Counted from the first letter of the stretch, positions 1 through 8,101 are shown. The stretch is DNA of 10,876 bases from JBCDCU01 sp039180865 (GCA_039180865.1 JBCDCZ010000156.1:1-10876); one strand, 5' to 3'. The notes: generated from the sequence alone by a model not told the origin. Program-made: numbers and translations.

Positions 1-42
1 AAGGCCCTGACTGAGATTGCAGAAGTATTCAACACGGAATAA
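1..42 (+). CDS. C-terminal end of probable ECF sigma factor (partial)
   Basis: An open frame enters from the left edge and ends in TAA, encoding 13 residues, KALTEIAEVFNTE. The identification rests on position. In the second unit of the window the same place, about 70 nt upstream of fecR, is held by a FecI-like sigma factor whose C-terminus (EALITITCMLKQ) has a similar length and pattern. The spacer to the next gene (67 nt) is almost the same as in unit 2 (69 nt), and the spacers share patches such as TCTGC and TAGAG. The fragment is too short to identify from its own sequence, so the function is inferred by synteny. Confidence 0.55.
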   Translation, partial: KALTEIAEVFNTE

Positions 43-109
43 TTTTTCAGATATTCTCGTCTGCTGATCGTTTCCTGAATAGAGACAATTGTTAGATTGG
101 CGATTGGTT

Positions 110-1033
110 GTGCCCGATAAGGAGCCCAAAGATCCGAAACAAAGGCGGCGCTCTGAAGAGGCGGCCAATATCTTTCGGCGGCTTGAAGAAAACCCCAATG
201 ATATAGAGGCACAAAAAGATCGGGATGCGTTTCTGGCCCGGGGAGAAACAGAGCGCGCCATCTATCGTAACCTCTCATTGTCTCTAGAGGCGCTTTCACA
301 TGCGTACAAAGCGAAGCGAAAGCCAAAAAACACGCAGAAAGTCATTGTTTTTTTCGTTCTAGCCCTGGGGTCAATTCTCTACTTCCTGTTCGAACCGGCA
401 TCGATTTTTCTCATTGCGGATGAGCGCACAGGAAATCAGCCCAAAGTGGTCACGCTTATCTCCGGCGATAATGTCCATCTTGATGGGTCCAGTGCAATTA
501 CAGAAGACATCGACGACACTGTGCGACGCGTGCAGCTTCTTAGAGGCGCCGCATTCTTCGACGTCAACACTGATACTCGGCCATTCGTTGTGACGGTCGG
601 GGATCTTAATGTGAGAGTTACGGGAACGCGATTTGAGATAACGAAATTCACCGACCAGATCGTCGTTTCCGTTGCCGATGGAACCGTTGAAGTCGGAATA
701 GATGGAACGCTTTTCAGCCTTACAGCCGGAGAGCGTCTTCGTTGGGACGGAGAAGCAGCACCGGCAATTGATACAATACCGACCGCCAACATAGGGTCAT
801 GGCGAAATGATATCCTGGTTACCGAAGGGATGACGTTCGGTGAGGTTGTTCAAATCATTGACCGCAGGCTGCCCGGTCCGGTTTTCATAATCGGCGAGGA
901 CCTCTCCGCCGAGACGTTCAGAGGTCGTCTGAATGTTGCCACTCCGCTGGTTTCCTTGGAGGCTTTGGCCACCACCGCTGGTGCGAGAGTTCGCTCATTG
1001 TCACCGATTGGAACGGTCGTTTCCAAGCAATGA
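110..1033 (+). CDS. FecR-family anti-sigma factor / transmembrane signal transducer (unit 1)
   Basis: A 307-residue FecR-type regulator, expected to span the inner membrane and pass a signal from the outer-membrane receptor encoded next to the ECF sigma factor encoded upstream. Order: cytoplasmic DUF4880-like N-terminus (about 12-57, motif EEAANIFRRL and QKDRDAFLARG); one membrane helix (about 78-101, VIVFFVLALGSILYFLF); periplasmic FecR beta domain (about 112-207, including RGAAFFDV and VTGTRFE); C-terminal STN/secretin-like domain (about 231-307, with DRRLPGPV) that would meet the STN domain of the receptor. The GTG at 110 is chosen because it places exactly 15 residues before the shared EEA motif, as in the paralogue at 4729. 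An in-frame TTG at 89 would add seven residues. The Trp residues often seen in DUF4880 are absent from the N-terminus. Family assignment is secure; the partner is inferred from gene order. Confidence 0.9.
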   Translation: MPDKEPKDPKQRRRSEEAANIFRRLEENPNDIEAQKDRDAFLARGETERAIYRNLSLSLEALSHAYKAKRKPKNTQKVIVFFVLALGSILYFLFEPASIFLIADERTGNQPKVVTLISGDNVHLDGSSAITEDIDDTVRRVQLLRGAAFFDVNTDTRPFVVTVGDLNVRVTGTRFEITKFTDQIVVSVADGTVEVGIDGTLFSLTAGERLRWDGEAAPAIDTIPTANIGSWRNDILVTEGMTFGEVVQIIDRRLPGPVFIIGEDLSAETFRGRLNVATPLVSLEALATTAGARVRSLSPIGTVVSKQ

Positions 1034-1119
1034 TGCAGTCAACAGACGAATTTCCATTCGCAATCGGCGAACGAAAATTTCGTTTAATTTCCGTATCTTA
1101 GAAAGCCGCAATCAAAATA

Positions 1120-1134
1120 GATGAGTTTCTCATC
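1120..1134. other. Small perfect hairpin upstream of receptor gene 1
   Basis: GATGAG-TTT-CTCATC forms a 6-bp stem with a 3-nt loop in the 157-nt gap between fecR and the receptor gene. A second short palindrome lies at 1070-1084 (AACGAAA-A-TTTCGTT). Neither is followed by a T-run on the + strand, so they are not obvious terminators. They could mark a leader or an operator for the receptor promoter, but nothing equivalent occurs at the matching place in unit 2. Confidence 0.3.
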
Positions 1135-1190
1135 AGTCAAGTCATGCACCCAATCGTCTTATTGATAGAAGGGAGTTTTCCCTGGGGACG

Positions 1191-3542
1191 GTGAAAATAG
1201 GGGTTGCAGTCTTGATAAAACATCTGCTGATGACGACGGCTTTGTCGACGAGTATCTTGGTATTGGCGACAACATCAGGCGAGGCGCAAAATAAACAGCT
1301 AATTGATGTTCCAGCGCAGCCACTCGGAAACGCTATAGAGGAATTGAGTGTCGAAGCCGGACTTTTGGTTGTCGTGAAAGAAGGCCTGGTTGCCGGCAAA
1401 ACGAGCCGTGCTGTCAAGGGCGAACTGACCACTCAACAAGCACTGAAAACCATGGTGGCAGGGTCGGGGCTTTCCATTATCGAACTGCCCGATCGGACAT
1501 TTACGTTGACCGAGGCAGCGTCATCACAGGATGGAGACGTCCTGCTTGATGAAGTTGTTATTGTGGAGGGCGAACGAAGCGGGCGGACACTTGAAGAGGC
1601 GCCGGCGAGCATCGCCGTCATCTCCGGTGAAGACGCCGACAAACCAGAAACTCTTAACCTCCGTGATGTTCTCATCCAGGTGCCGAATGTACTTTCGGAA
1701 GACGTGACTGCTCCACCCGCAATCCGCGGCATCGACGGCTCCGGTTTTTTCGGCGGTCCTGCCTTCACCTCTGGAACGCAAGCAAGGATCACTACCTTTG
1801 TGGACGGCGTTCCAAGACCAGCAAGCATTGGCGGTGGCACCACGACCTTTCAGTCCAATTGGGATACTGAACAGGTTGAGGTAGGTCGCGGTCCTCAATC
1901 CACGCTTGGCGGAAGGAACTCACTCGGAGGAGCTATAAGGGTAAAAACGAAAGACCCTGTGCACGCTCTGGAAGGTGCAGCCCGTGGCTATTATTTTAAC
2001 CAGGATGGAACGATTGGGGGCGCCGCAACATTTAACGCGCCAATCGTTCCCGATCAAGTCGCAGTGCGTTTCACGGCCGAGGGTAGTGACGGTGAGCGCT
2101 TTGTCGACGTACTGGATCCACTTTTTGAGCCTTTTGAAGACGAGATCAATGATACAGAAGACAGCAGGTTTCGAGGCAAAATTCTCATCGAACCGGCGGC
2201 CTTGCCGAACTTGCGCATTGTGGGAACGGCCGAACGTATAAATTCATTCGGACCCTTCGGTAATTTTGTCGACGAAGATGGTGCCACAGATACAATCACA
2301 GACATTGCAAACTTCACGTCAAATCTTGATAACGAACAAACGGTCTATTCCGTTCAGGCCAATTATGAATTTACCAACCAGATTGAAGCAGAAATCCGTC
2401 TATCACGAATTACCAATGATCTCGCACTTGTTCCGTTTTTTGAGCCGGTAACGGCAACGCAGATATTCTTCCCTGTAAGTCAGGATTTGGATTCCAATAT
2501 CGCCGAAGGGCTTTTGCGTTTTCAGGATATCGGCCGTTTGAACCGAGGCGTGATCGGCTTTACATTCGAAAATCAGGATGAAGAAGTCCTTGGCTCTGAC
2601 CTTTTTCCATTGATAGCAGAAGGCGACATCCGAAGCCTTGGAGTATTCGGTGAAGTCGATATTGAAATATTGAAAAGGCTTGACCTTATTCTGGGCGGGC
2701 GTGTTGAAGACGATAATCGGGAACGCTTTTTAGCAACTTTTGGCGGTGTACCGGGATCAAGCTTACCGTTTGGTGGGTCTGCGTCCATCGACCTTGACAC
2801 CCTCACTTTCATTCCGAAAATCGGTGTCCGTTTTCAAGCAACAGATAATATCACGGTTGGTTATCAGTACACGGAAGGCTTCCGACCTGGTGGACTTGAT
2901 TTTAGCTTCTTCGATCCGGCAGCGACAAGCACGATTTTCGATTCCGAACGTCTTCGTCAACATGAGGCCTATAAGCGCGGCACGTTCTTTGATGGGCGCG
3001 CAACACTCAACGCAAGCATATTTTACTATGTGTTTGATGATGCACAGGTCGAGGGCGTAGGACCGAGCGGATTGATTGGTAACTTGCCCGAGGCACAGGG
3101 TATTGGAGGAGAAATAGAGGGCAGTTATTCATTTGATAACGGATTTTCCGTCTCTGTGGGGCTCGGTTTTCTTGATACAGAAATCACGGATGCTGGCAGC
3201 GCTACGCAATTTGAGGGTTCGGAGTTACCACGCGCACCAAAAGTGACCGCAAACTTCGGATTGGGATACGCCGTCGAGAACTGGGACGCATCGTTAAGGG
3301 TACGACATGTGGGAGGACAGACAACAGCGCTGGGTGAAGATGAAACGGACTCCTATACGACCTTGGACCTTGCTGGCGGTTACAATTACGAGCATGGAAG
3401 CGGTGTTTCTTTTCGCTTGGAAGGTTTCATCAACAATGTAACCGGTGAGCTGATTGACCTCGGTAACGGGATCAATGATCTTCCAGTAATATCCATCGGA
3501 CGTCCAAGAACTTTTGGTATCGCTGGCACCATCAAGTTTTAG
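1191..3542 (+). CDS. TonB-dependent outer-membrane receptor with STN signalling domain (unit 1)
   Basis: A 783-residue TonB-dependent transducer, expected to import a large ligand (siderophore, haem, corrinoid or similar; not determinable here) and to signal to FecR. Order: signal peptide (about 1-33, hydrophobic LLMTTALSTSILVLATT then GEAQ); STN/secretin-type domain (about 37-108); TonB-box-like DEVVIVEG (120-127); plug (about 134-256, with IRGIDGSG, VDGVPRP, RGPQSTLGGRNSLGGAIR); 22-strand-type barrel to the terminal Phe (ends TIKF), as expected for an outer-membrane protein. The start is GTG. An in-frame TTG at 1212, preceded by AGGGG 8 nt upstream, would align better with the paralogue's start and give a compact signal peptide, so it is a real alternative. 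The gene follows its fecR by 157 nt. Its hinge DNA is almost identical to that of the second receptor although the flanking DNA has diverged. Regulation by the upstream sigma factor is inferred. Confidence 0.93.
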   Translation: MKIGVAVLIKHLLMTTALSTSILVLATTSGEAQNKQLIDVPAQPLGNAIEELSVEAGLLVVVKEGLVAGKTSRAVKGELTTQQALKTMVAGSGLSIIELPDRTFTLTEAASSQDGDVLLDEVVIVEGERSGRTLEEAPASIAVISGEDADKPETLNLRDVLIQVPNVLSEDVTAPPAIRGIDGSGFFGGPAFTSGTQARITTFVDGVPRPASIGGGTTTFQSNWDTEQVEVGRGPQSTLGGRNSLGGAIRVKTKDPVHALEGAARGYYFNQDGTIGGAATFNAPIVPDQVAVRFTAEGSDGERFVDVLDPLFEPFEDEINDTEDSRFRGKILIEPAALPNLRIVGTAERINSFGPFGNFVDEDGATDTITDIANFTSNLDNEQTVYSVQANYEFTNQIEAEIRLSRITNDLALVPFFEPVTATQIFFPVSQDLDSNIAEGLLRFQDIGRLNRGVIGFTFENQDEEVLGSDLFPLIAEGDIRSLGVFGEVDIEILKRLDLILGGRVEDDNRERFLATFGGVPGSSLPFGGSASIDLDTLTFIPKIGVRFQATDNITVGYQYTEGFRPGGLDFSFFDPAATSTIFDSERLRQHEAYKRGTFFDGRATLNASIFYYVFDDAQVEGVGPSGLIGNLPEAQGIGGEIEGSYSFDNGFSVSVGLGFLDTEITDAGSATQFEGSELPRAPKVTANFGLGYAVENWDASLRVRHVGGQTTALGEDETDSYTTLDLAGGYNYEHGSGVSFRLEGFINNVTGELIDLGNGINDLPVISIGRPRTFGIAGTIKF
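1527..1586 (+). repeat. TonB-box hinge repeat, copy 1 (58/60 with 6074-6133)
   Basis: These 20 codons encode QDGDVLLDEVVIVEGERSGR and match 6074-6133 at 58 of 60 bases without gaps; the two differences (1559, 1586) are third positions. Elsewhere in the same genes identical peptides use different codons, so this tract is far more similar than its surroundings. Confidence 0.9.
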
Positions 3543-3590
3543 ACTATCGGGGTGACGTTCGTTTGGTTGAAAAGTTAGTCGACGGAGCAG

Positions 3591-3710
3591 GTCACGGGTG
3601 CGCCAGTGAAGCGTGGATTTGGCCAACGCCCGCCGCTTTCTTCACGTGATAAAGTTGGATCGAGAGAGATGAACGTCGGCTTTGAACTCAAAGCCGACCT
3701 TCCCTACCCC
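3591..3710 (+). repeat. Conserved noncoding block downstream of receptor 1 (copy 1)
   Basis: This 120-bp stretch begins 48 nt after the receptor stop and aligns without gaps to 8102-8221, the same place downstream of receptor 2. I count 104 identities of 120 (87%), rising to 83 of 90 in 3621-3710. Weaker, gapped similarity (ACGA..ATAGAA..ACCGACC) continues to about 3738. Identical islands include GGCCAACGCC, TTCACGTGATAAAG and the whole hairpin at 3675-3698. No frame is conserved as a protein. The block may be a conserved 3' untranslated element, or carry-over from recent duplication or gene conversion. Confidence 0.85.
3675..3698 (+). terminator. Strong hairpin after receptor 1, probable transcript end
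   Basis: GTCGGCTTTG-AACT-CAAAGCCGAC is a perfect 10-bp stem with a 4-nt loop, 132 nt after the receptor stop codon. The identical hairpin follows the second receptor. No U-tract follows (the next bases are CTTCCCTACCCC), so it is not a classical intrinsic terminator. It could be a U-less terminator, a 3'-end stabiliser or a protein-binding palindrome. Confidence 0.55.
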
Positions 3711-4179
3711 TTTCAACACGAATATAGAACAACCGACCTACCTGCCCGTCGCCTTGACGCCTACCGACCCCTCATCCAAGCCGCATCGCCCATGGGGCGA
3801 AGACATCCATCCGGCAATGGTGGATCTGAAGATCCAGCCGACGAGCATCGACCATCCGGTTGCGGAGAAAACTGGTTATTGAGACGGGTTGAAATGGCGG
3901 CACCTCAGCCAAACCTGAAACGCGTCACAGACAACCCAAAGTGCGCTCTCAAAAAATAGCTGCCAATACGTTGCACTCAATCGTTTCGATATCGACGAAG
4001 CTGGTCACAAAGTCGACCAGCTGTTGGAAAAGCCGCCGAATAGCCTGTCCGTCCTTCATGGTCCGAGTGGCTTTTCAACGACACTTCCCTGAATTTTCCA
4101 CGCATACAAATGATCTGGATGGACACCCGAAAATCTTTCTTTTTAAGTAGACTTATTCACTCAAGAAAACGGTGTTCCC
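3711..4179. other. Intergenic region between the two units, no convincing gene
   Basis: About 470 nt without a coding region I can support. Short open frames exist (for example 3682-3882 on +, 3949-4059 on -) but show no domain, no good ribosome site and odd composition. The promoter of the unit-2 sigma gene should lie near the right end, where the DNA is AT-rich (about 4125-4170, CTTTCTTTTTAAGTAGACTTATTCA), but I could not assign a -35/-10 pair with confidence. The region may contain decayed coding DNA. Confidence 0.5.
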
Positions 4180-4659
4180 ATGGCTGACGTCGCGCTCACA
4201 ACATTTTTGAAAGAAAGAGAAGCCCTGATATCAGTGGCGTTACGCATCGTCCAAACCAGAGCTGTCGCCGAAGAACTGGTCCAGGACAGCTGGTTGCGCT
4301 GGGATAATAAAAACTATCCGTCTGACAAGGCACTCCCGATTTTTAATCGGATTGTTTCAAATCTCGCCCGTGATTGGTGGCAATCGCGGCAGACGGAAGA
4401 ACAGATCTTAACTGACCTGATGCTTCTGGAAGATTCCGATTTTGATTCAGAACGCATATTAATCGCCCGCCAGGAATTACGGCGCGTTGTGGAAGCTCTT
4501 GAAAAAATGCCGCAAAATACGATCTACGCCTTCCAGATGCGCTTCGTCGACGGTTTAACCTTCAGAGAAATTGCCAAGCAATTGGGTCTCTCCCGCTCAC
4601 GTGCGCATGCAATTCTTGATGAGGCGCTGATCACCATAACATGCATGCTCAAACAATGA
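4180..4659 (+). CDS. ECF RNA polymerase sigma factor, FecI-like
   Basis: A 159-residue extracytoplasmic-function sigma factor that should direct RNA polymerase to the promoter of the neighbouring receptor gene when released or activated by its FecR partner. Region sigma2 lies at about 8-70 (ALRIVQTRAVAEELVQDSWLRW, then FNRIVSNLARDWW) and sigma4 at about 97-152, with a helix-turn-helix at about 126-149 (LTFREIAKQLGLSRSRAHAI). The short acidic linker at about 74-95 and the overall length are normal for the FecI group. The ATG is the only reasonable start upstream of region 2; no strong Shine-Dalgarno sequence precedes it (upstream AAGAAAACGGTG). The gene is the first of a sigma-fecR-receptor unit, with fecR starting 69 nt downstream. 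Family assignment is firm; the inducing ligand is unknown. Confidence 0.93.
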   Translation: MADVALTTFLKEREALISVALRIVQTRAVAEELVQDSWLRWDNKNYPSDKALPIFNRIVSNLARDWWQSRQTEEQILTDLMLLEDSDFDSERILIARQELRRVVEALEKMPQNTIYAFQMRFVDGLTFREIAKQLGLSRSRAHAILDEALITITCMLKQ

Positions 4660-4663
4660 TTTT

Positions 4664-4683
4664 GGCAGGACAAATCCTCTGCC
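4664..4683 (+). other. Intercistronic hairpin between sigma gene and fecR
   Basis: GGCAGGA-CAAA-TCC(TC)TGCC folds into a 7-bp stem with a 2-nt bulge, 5 nt after the sigma stop codon. No T-run follows, so full termination is unlikely. It might protect or attenuate the sigma-fecR transcript. The matching spacer of unit 1 (43-109) has only patchy similarity and no clear equivalent stem. Confidence 0.3.
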
Positions 4684-4728
4684 CATTCGTTAAATAAGTA
4701 GAGGGCAAGATAATCGGGATCATATGCG

Positions 4729-5643
4729 ATGTCTGATCCTGATGGTCTGGATCCGGAAGAATTCAAAAGAGCGGAAGAAGCCGTGCGCATCTTCCGGCGG
4801 TTGAATGCCAATCCGGATGACGCGCAGGCCCAAAAGGAGCGCGATGCGTTCTTGGCCCGTGGCCCTGAGGAGCGCGATACCTATGAAAGGCTCCTGAAGG
4901 GTGTGAAGCTTGCTTCCCACGTTTTGTCGCCGAAACCGAAGAGCCCGCCCAAAGTCACCATTATTCTGGTGCTCGTTCTGGCGGGGCTCATCTATGCGCT
5001 TTATCAACCCCTATCGATCCGTTTGCAGGCCGATCAGATCACACACTATCAGCCTGAAACGCGCGAACTCTCGTCAGGGGATATCATAGTTCTTGATGCC
5101 TCAACGGCCATTGCGGACCAATCGGACGACGAAGCTCGTCAGGTCAGACTTTTCGAGGGTGCGGTGTTCTTCGACGTGGCTACAGAGGAAAGACCATTTG
5201 TTGTTGCGGCTAACGGTGTTCAAGTACAGGTCATCGGCACTGAGTTTGAGGTCGCAAGGGAAGGCAGAATTGTCTCTGTCGCCGTCGCGGAGGGAGAGGT
5301 CGAGGTCAGAAGTGAGGGCCGGATCTGGCAGCTTCTGTCGGGCGATCATCTTCTGCTGTCCGGAGACGGTGAGCCAGTCGTAAGCGAACGGCCGATCGAA
5401 ACGATTGCAGGCTGGCGACAGGATTTCATCATCACAGACGGCATGACAACATCAGAAGTTGCCGAAATCATCGACCGGAGGATACCCGGCCCGGTTGTCG
5501 TAATCGGAGGCGATCTTTCGAAAACGGAACTTGGCGGCCGGCTCGATCTTTCAGACCCGTTCGGTGCGCTGGAAGCGCTCGCAACGATAAGCGGCGGGCA
5601 AGTCCGGTCCGCATCGCCGCTTGTGACAATTATCTCGAAATAA
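4729..5643 (+). CDS. FecR-family anti-sigma factor / transmembrane signal transducer (unit 2)
   Basis: A 304-residue paralogue of the FecR protein at 110-1033, expected to hold or activate the sigma factor encoded just upstream and to read the state of receptor 2. Order: cytoplasmic DUF4880-like domain (about 12-57, EEAVRIFRRL, QKERDAFLARG); one membrane helix (about 76-92, VTIILVLVLAGLIYALY); FecR beta domain (about 107-205, LFEGAVFFDV, VIGTEFEV); C-terminal STN-like domain (about 229-304, GWRQDFIITDGM, DRRIPGPVVVIG). The ATG is the only possible start, because an in-frame stop (TAA, 4711-4713) lies close upstream; a weak GGGA at 4716-4719 may serve as ribosome site. The receptor gene begins 115 nt downstream. 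The most conserved stretches against the unit-1 copy are the N-terminal sigma-facing segment and the C-terminal domain. Confidence 0.93.
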   Translation: MSDPDGLDPEEFKRAEEAVRIFRRLNANPDDAQAQKERDAFLARGPEERDTYERLLKGVKLASHVLSPKPKSPPKVTIILVLVLAGLIYALYQPLSIRLQADQITHYQPETRELSSGDIIVLDASTAIADQSDDEARQVRLFEGAVFFDVATEERPFVVAANGVQVQVIGTEFEVAREGRIVSVAVAEGEVEVRSEGRIWQLLSGDHLLLSGDGEPVVSERPIETIAGWRQDFIITDGMTTSEVAEIIDRRIPGPVVVIGGDLSKTELGGRLDLSDPFGALEALATISGGQVRSASPLVTIISK

Positions 5644-5645
5644 TC

Positions 5646-5658
5646 CGCGGGGTCCGCG
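5646..5658 (+). other. GC-rich mini-hairpin after fecR 2
   Basis: CGCGG-GGT-CCGCG, a 5-bp GC stem with a 3-nt loop, starts 3 nt after the fecR stop and is followed within a few bases by CGATTTTC and an A-rich run. It could be a weak attenuator separating sigma-fecR from the much more strongly expressed receptor gene. The evidence is only the fold. Confidence 0.25.
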
Positions 5659-5758
5659 AGACGATTTTCAAAAAAAATAAACTCCGTAAGGACAAAAAGC
5701 ATTCCTGTTCGTTGAATCTATGAGAGGGCAAGACATTCGAACCGGGGAAGACCAGGAA

Positions 5759-8053
5759 ATGCGCAAAAGCAAACTGATGACATCCGTGATATCAGCTAGT
5801 CTGTTGATGTTTGGAACAACGCCGGGACAGGCAATCGACAAACACCGGATTGATGTTCCATCACAGTCTCTGAATACTGCAATAAACGAACTGAGTATTG
5901 AGACTGGTCGTGCGATTATAGGCAATCAACGGCTCATGCGCGGGAGAACCAGCCGCGCGGTCAAAGGTGAGCTCACCACGCAGCAGGCTTTGAACGCCAT
6001 GGTCGCGGGCTCCGGGCTTACCTTCATCGAGCTCCCCAACCGCACATTCGCACTTCAAGAGGCCGGTTCTTCGCAGGATGGAGACGTCCTGCTTGATGAA
6101 GTTGTGATTGTGGAGGGCGAACGAAGCGGGCGAACGCTTTCTGAGACACCCGCGAGTACGGTCGTCATCTCAGGCGAAGAAGCCGATCGGCCACAGAACC
6201 TGAACACAAGATCAATCGCAAATGAAATTCCAAACGTGGTTTTTGAGGATGGAAATTCCCTCTTACCTGCCGTACGCGGTATTGACGGTTCTGCCGGTCA
6301 AGTTGGCGCTGGAGCGGCAACAACCGGGGCACAGCCGCGTGTGAATGTCATCGTTGATGGCATTACCAGATCCTCCAACCTTGGTGGGACGGCCGGATCA
6401 GTAGCAACATTGTGGGATACCGAACAGGTGGAGGTTGCACGCGGTCCACAATCTACACTTGGTGGACGAAATTCACTTGCCGGGAATATTCGCATTCAAA
6501 CCAAGGATCCTGTTCATAGATTTGAAGGGGCTGTGCGTGGATTTGGTTTCAGCCAGGATGGAACATTTGGCGGTGCCGGTTTGTTGAATATTCCCGTGAT
6601 TCAAGATCAAGTTGCGCTGCGGGTTACCGCTGAAGGGTCAGCAGGTGAGAACTTTCTGGAGTTTGTAAATCCCATTGTATTCCCCGATGTTTTAGAAGAG
6701 GATGAAACGCAACGGTATCGCGCGAAACTCTTAATCACTCCCGATGCGATACCCGACCTAGAGATCGTTGCCTTATATGAGCGAAACGAATCCCTCGGCC
6801 TCTTTAGTCAAATTGCTGATCCAGGTGCCTTCATCACCAGTACAGCCAATGGCCTCAGCGTCAATGATAACACCCAAAACGTTTTCGGTTTAAGAGCCAC
6901 TTTTGACCTGACAGATAAGATAGATATTGAAGCTCGCGGGTCTTTTGTCGACAACCGTTTTGACCTGCCGGTCAGTGCCTTGACCGGCTTCGCTGCCCAA
7001 CAAGACATTGAGGATATCAGCTTTGAGGGGATAGTGCGTTTTGAAGATATTGGTCGATTCAATCGCGGCGTTTTCGGCGTAAACTATGAACGTCAAAATG
7101 AGGATGGAGCAACCCTCGGCTTTTTAGACTTCACTTTTGAAGGCGAAAGCAGAACCATTGGTATCTTTGGTGAAGCTGAGATTGGCATCACTGACAAACT
7201 CGCGCTCATCGCTGGGGCGAGGGTCGAAATCGACGATAGAACCAGGATGCTCGATAATGCCGGAAATGTAGCAATTCTTGACATTGAGGAAACAGCGTTT
7301 ATCCCACGCGTGGGCTTGCGCTATGACCATCGGGAAAATGTTTCCTTCGGATATCAATTCTCGGACGGCTTCCGTCCCGGCGGTCTGGATTTTGACCTCT
7401 TTGATCCCACCGCAGAAGTCGTGTTTTTTGGCTCAGAACGGTTACGGCAGCACGAGATTTACAGTCGATCAAACTTTCTGGACGGTCGCGCAACATTGAA
7501 TGCGAGTGCTTTTGTGTACTTCTTTGATGATGCGCAAATTGCGGGAGCTGGTGGCGTAACTGTCTTTGGCGGAGGCCTGTTTGGTAATGTGCCATCAGCA
7601 CGCGGCTTTGGTGCAGAGATTGAAGGCAGCTACGAGGTCTTGCCAGGTTTAACGGCCTCCGGCGGCATTGGTCTTCTTGATACAGAAATCACGGACGCCG
7701 GCCCGATTGCACCCGGTTTGGAAGGGACTGAGCTACCCCGCGCATCCAACCTTACTTTCAACCTTGGCCTCACTTATGTGTCCGATGTTGGCTTCGATGC
7801 GTCTGTTCGGGTTCGTCACGTCGGTGAAAACTTCGGGGTCCAAACCGGGGCGGCAGATGACCTTGTACCCTCTTTCACTGTTGTGGACATAAACGCTGGT
7901 TATGATTTTGAAATCGACGACAAACGATCATTTCGAATTGAAGGTTTTGTAAACAATGTGAACAATGACCGCATCATACTTTCAAGTATCGGAGTCGCCG
8001 AAGTCGTTGGCCGCCCCCGGACCTTCGGCATCAGCGGCACGGTAGAATTTTAA
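5759..8053 (+). CDS. TonB-dependent outer-membrane receptor with STN signalling domain (unit 2)
   Basis: A 764-residue paralogue of the receptor at 1191-3542, with the same order: signal peptide (about 1-25, KLMTSVISASLLMFGTTPGQA); STN domain (about 30-101); TonB-box-like DEVVIVEG (113-120); plug (about 126-250, VRGIDGSAG, VDGITRS, RGPQSTLGGRNSLAGNIR); beta-barrel ending in Phe (TVEF). The ATG at 5759 is chosen over the upstream in-frame ATG at 5720. The later one has GGGGAAG 8 nt upstream and gives a clean signal peptide, and the 13 extra residues (start MRGQDIRTGE) are not signal-like and lack a ribosome site. The barrel core is strongly shared with receptor 1 (GFRPGGLDF, SERLRQHE, DGRATLNAS, LLDTEITDAG), while other barrel stretches and the plug after the RGIDGS motif differ in sequence and length. 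That fits different ligands taken up by sister receptors. The actual ligand cannot be read from the sequence. Confidence 0.94.
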   Translation: MRKSKLMTSVISASLLMFGTTPGQAIDKHRIDVPSQSLNTAINELSIETGRAIIGNQRLMRGRTSRAVKGELTTQQALNAMVAGSGLTFIELPNRTFALQEAGSSQDGDVLLDEVVIVEGERSGRTLSETPASTVVISGEEADRPQNLNTRSIANEIPNVVFEDGNSLLPAVRGIDGSAGQVGAGAATTGAQPRVNVIVDGITRSSNLGGTAGSVATLWDTEQVEVARGPQSTLGGRNSLAGNIRIQTKDPVHRFEGAVRGFGFSQDGTFGGAGLLNIPVIQDQVALRVTAEGSAGENFLEFVNPIVFPDVLEEDETQRYRAKLLITPDAIPDLEIVALYERNESLGLFSQIADPGAFITSTANGLSVNDNTQNVFGLRATFDLTDKIDIEARGSFVDNRFDLPVSALTGFAAQQDIEDISFEGIVRFEDIGRFNRGVFGVNYERQNEDGATLGFLDFTFEGESRTIGIFGEAEIGITDKLALIAGARVEIDDRTRMLDNAGNVAILDIEETAFIPRVGLRYDHRENVSFGYQFSDGFRPGGLDFDLFDPTAEVVFFGSERLRQHEIYSRSNFLDGRATLNASAFVYFFDDAQIAGAGGVTVFGGGLFGNVPSARGFGAEIEGSYEVLPGLTASGGIGLLDTEITDAGPIAPGLEGTELPRASNLTFNLGLTYVSDVGFDASVRVRHVGENFGVQTGAADDLVPSFTVVDINAGYDFEIDDKRSFRIEGFVNNVNNDRIILSSIGVAEVVGRPRTFGISGTVEF
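6074..6133 (+). repeat. TonB-box hinge repeat, copy 2 (58/60 with 1527-1586)
   Basis: Encodes the same 20 residues as copy 1, with the same codons in 18 of 20 positions. By contrast the 14 codons at 5948-5989 (TSRAVKGELTTQQA) encode the same peptide as 1401-1442 but differ in 11 codons. Confidence 0.9.
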
Positions 8054-8101
8054 GAAATCGAGGTCACCTCCGATGGGCGGAAAAACAAGTGGGGGCAGCT
8101 A

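Noticed and set aside
89..109. Longer fecR 1 beginning at TTG 89
   Set aside because: The GTG at 110 gives exactly the same N-terminal spacing to the conserved EEA motif as in the paralogue. The extra seven residues have no counterpart, although AGAGA upstream of 89 is a possible weak ribosome site.
3682..3882. 66-codon + strand frame with a stretch PWGEDIHPAMVDLKIQ faintly like Ner/Nlp-type phage regulators
   Set aside because: It starts inside the conserved hairpin, has no ribosome site, and the faint resemblance covers only a few residues. At most it is a decayed fragment.
3949..4059. 36-codon - strand frame (RRLFQQLVDFVTSFVDIETIE) that looks protein-like
   Set aside because: It is very short, bounded closely by stops and has no ribosome site. 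A relic of an enzyme C-terminus is possible but cannot be supported.
1034..5758. Shared promoter motif (CCGTA ... AAAGC) upstream of both receptor genes
   Set aside because: CCGTA is followed after 6-7 nt by AAAGC in both gaps (near 1091 and 5682). The match is short, the spacing differs, and it does not fit a known FecI-type -35/-10 pattern I can defend.
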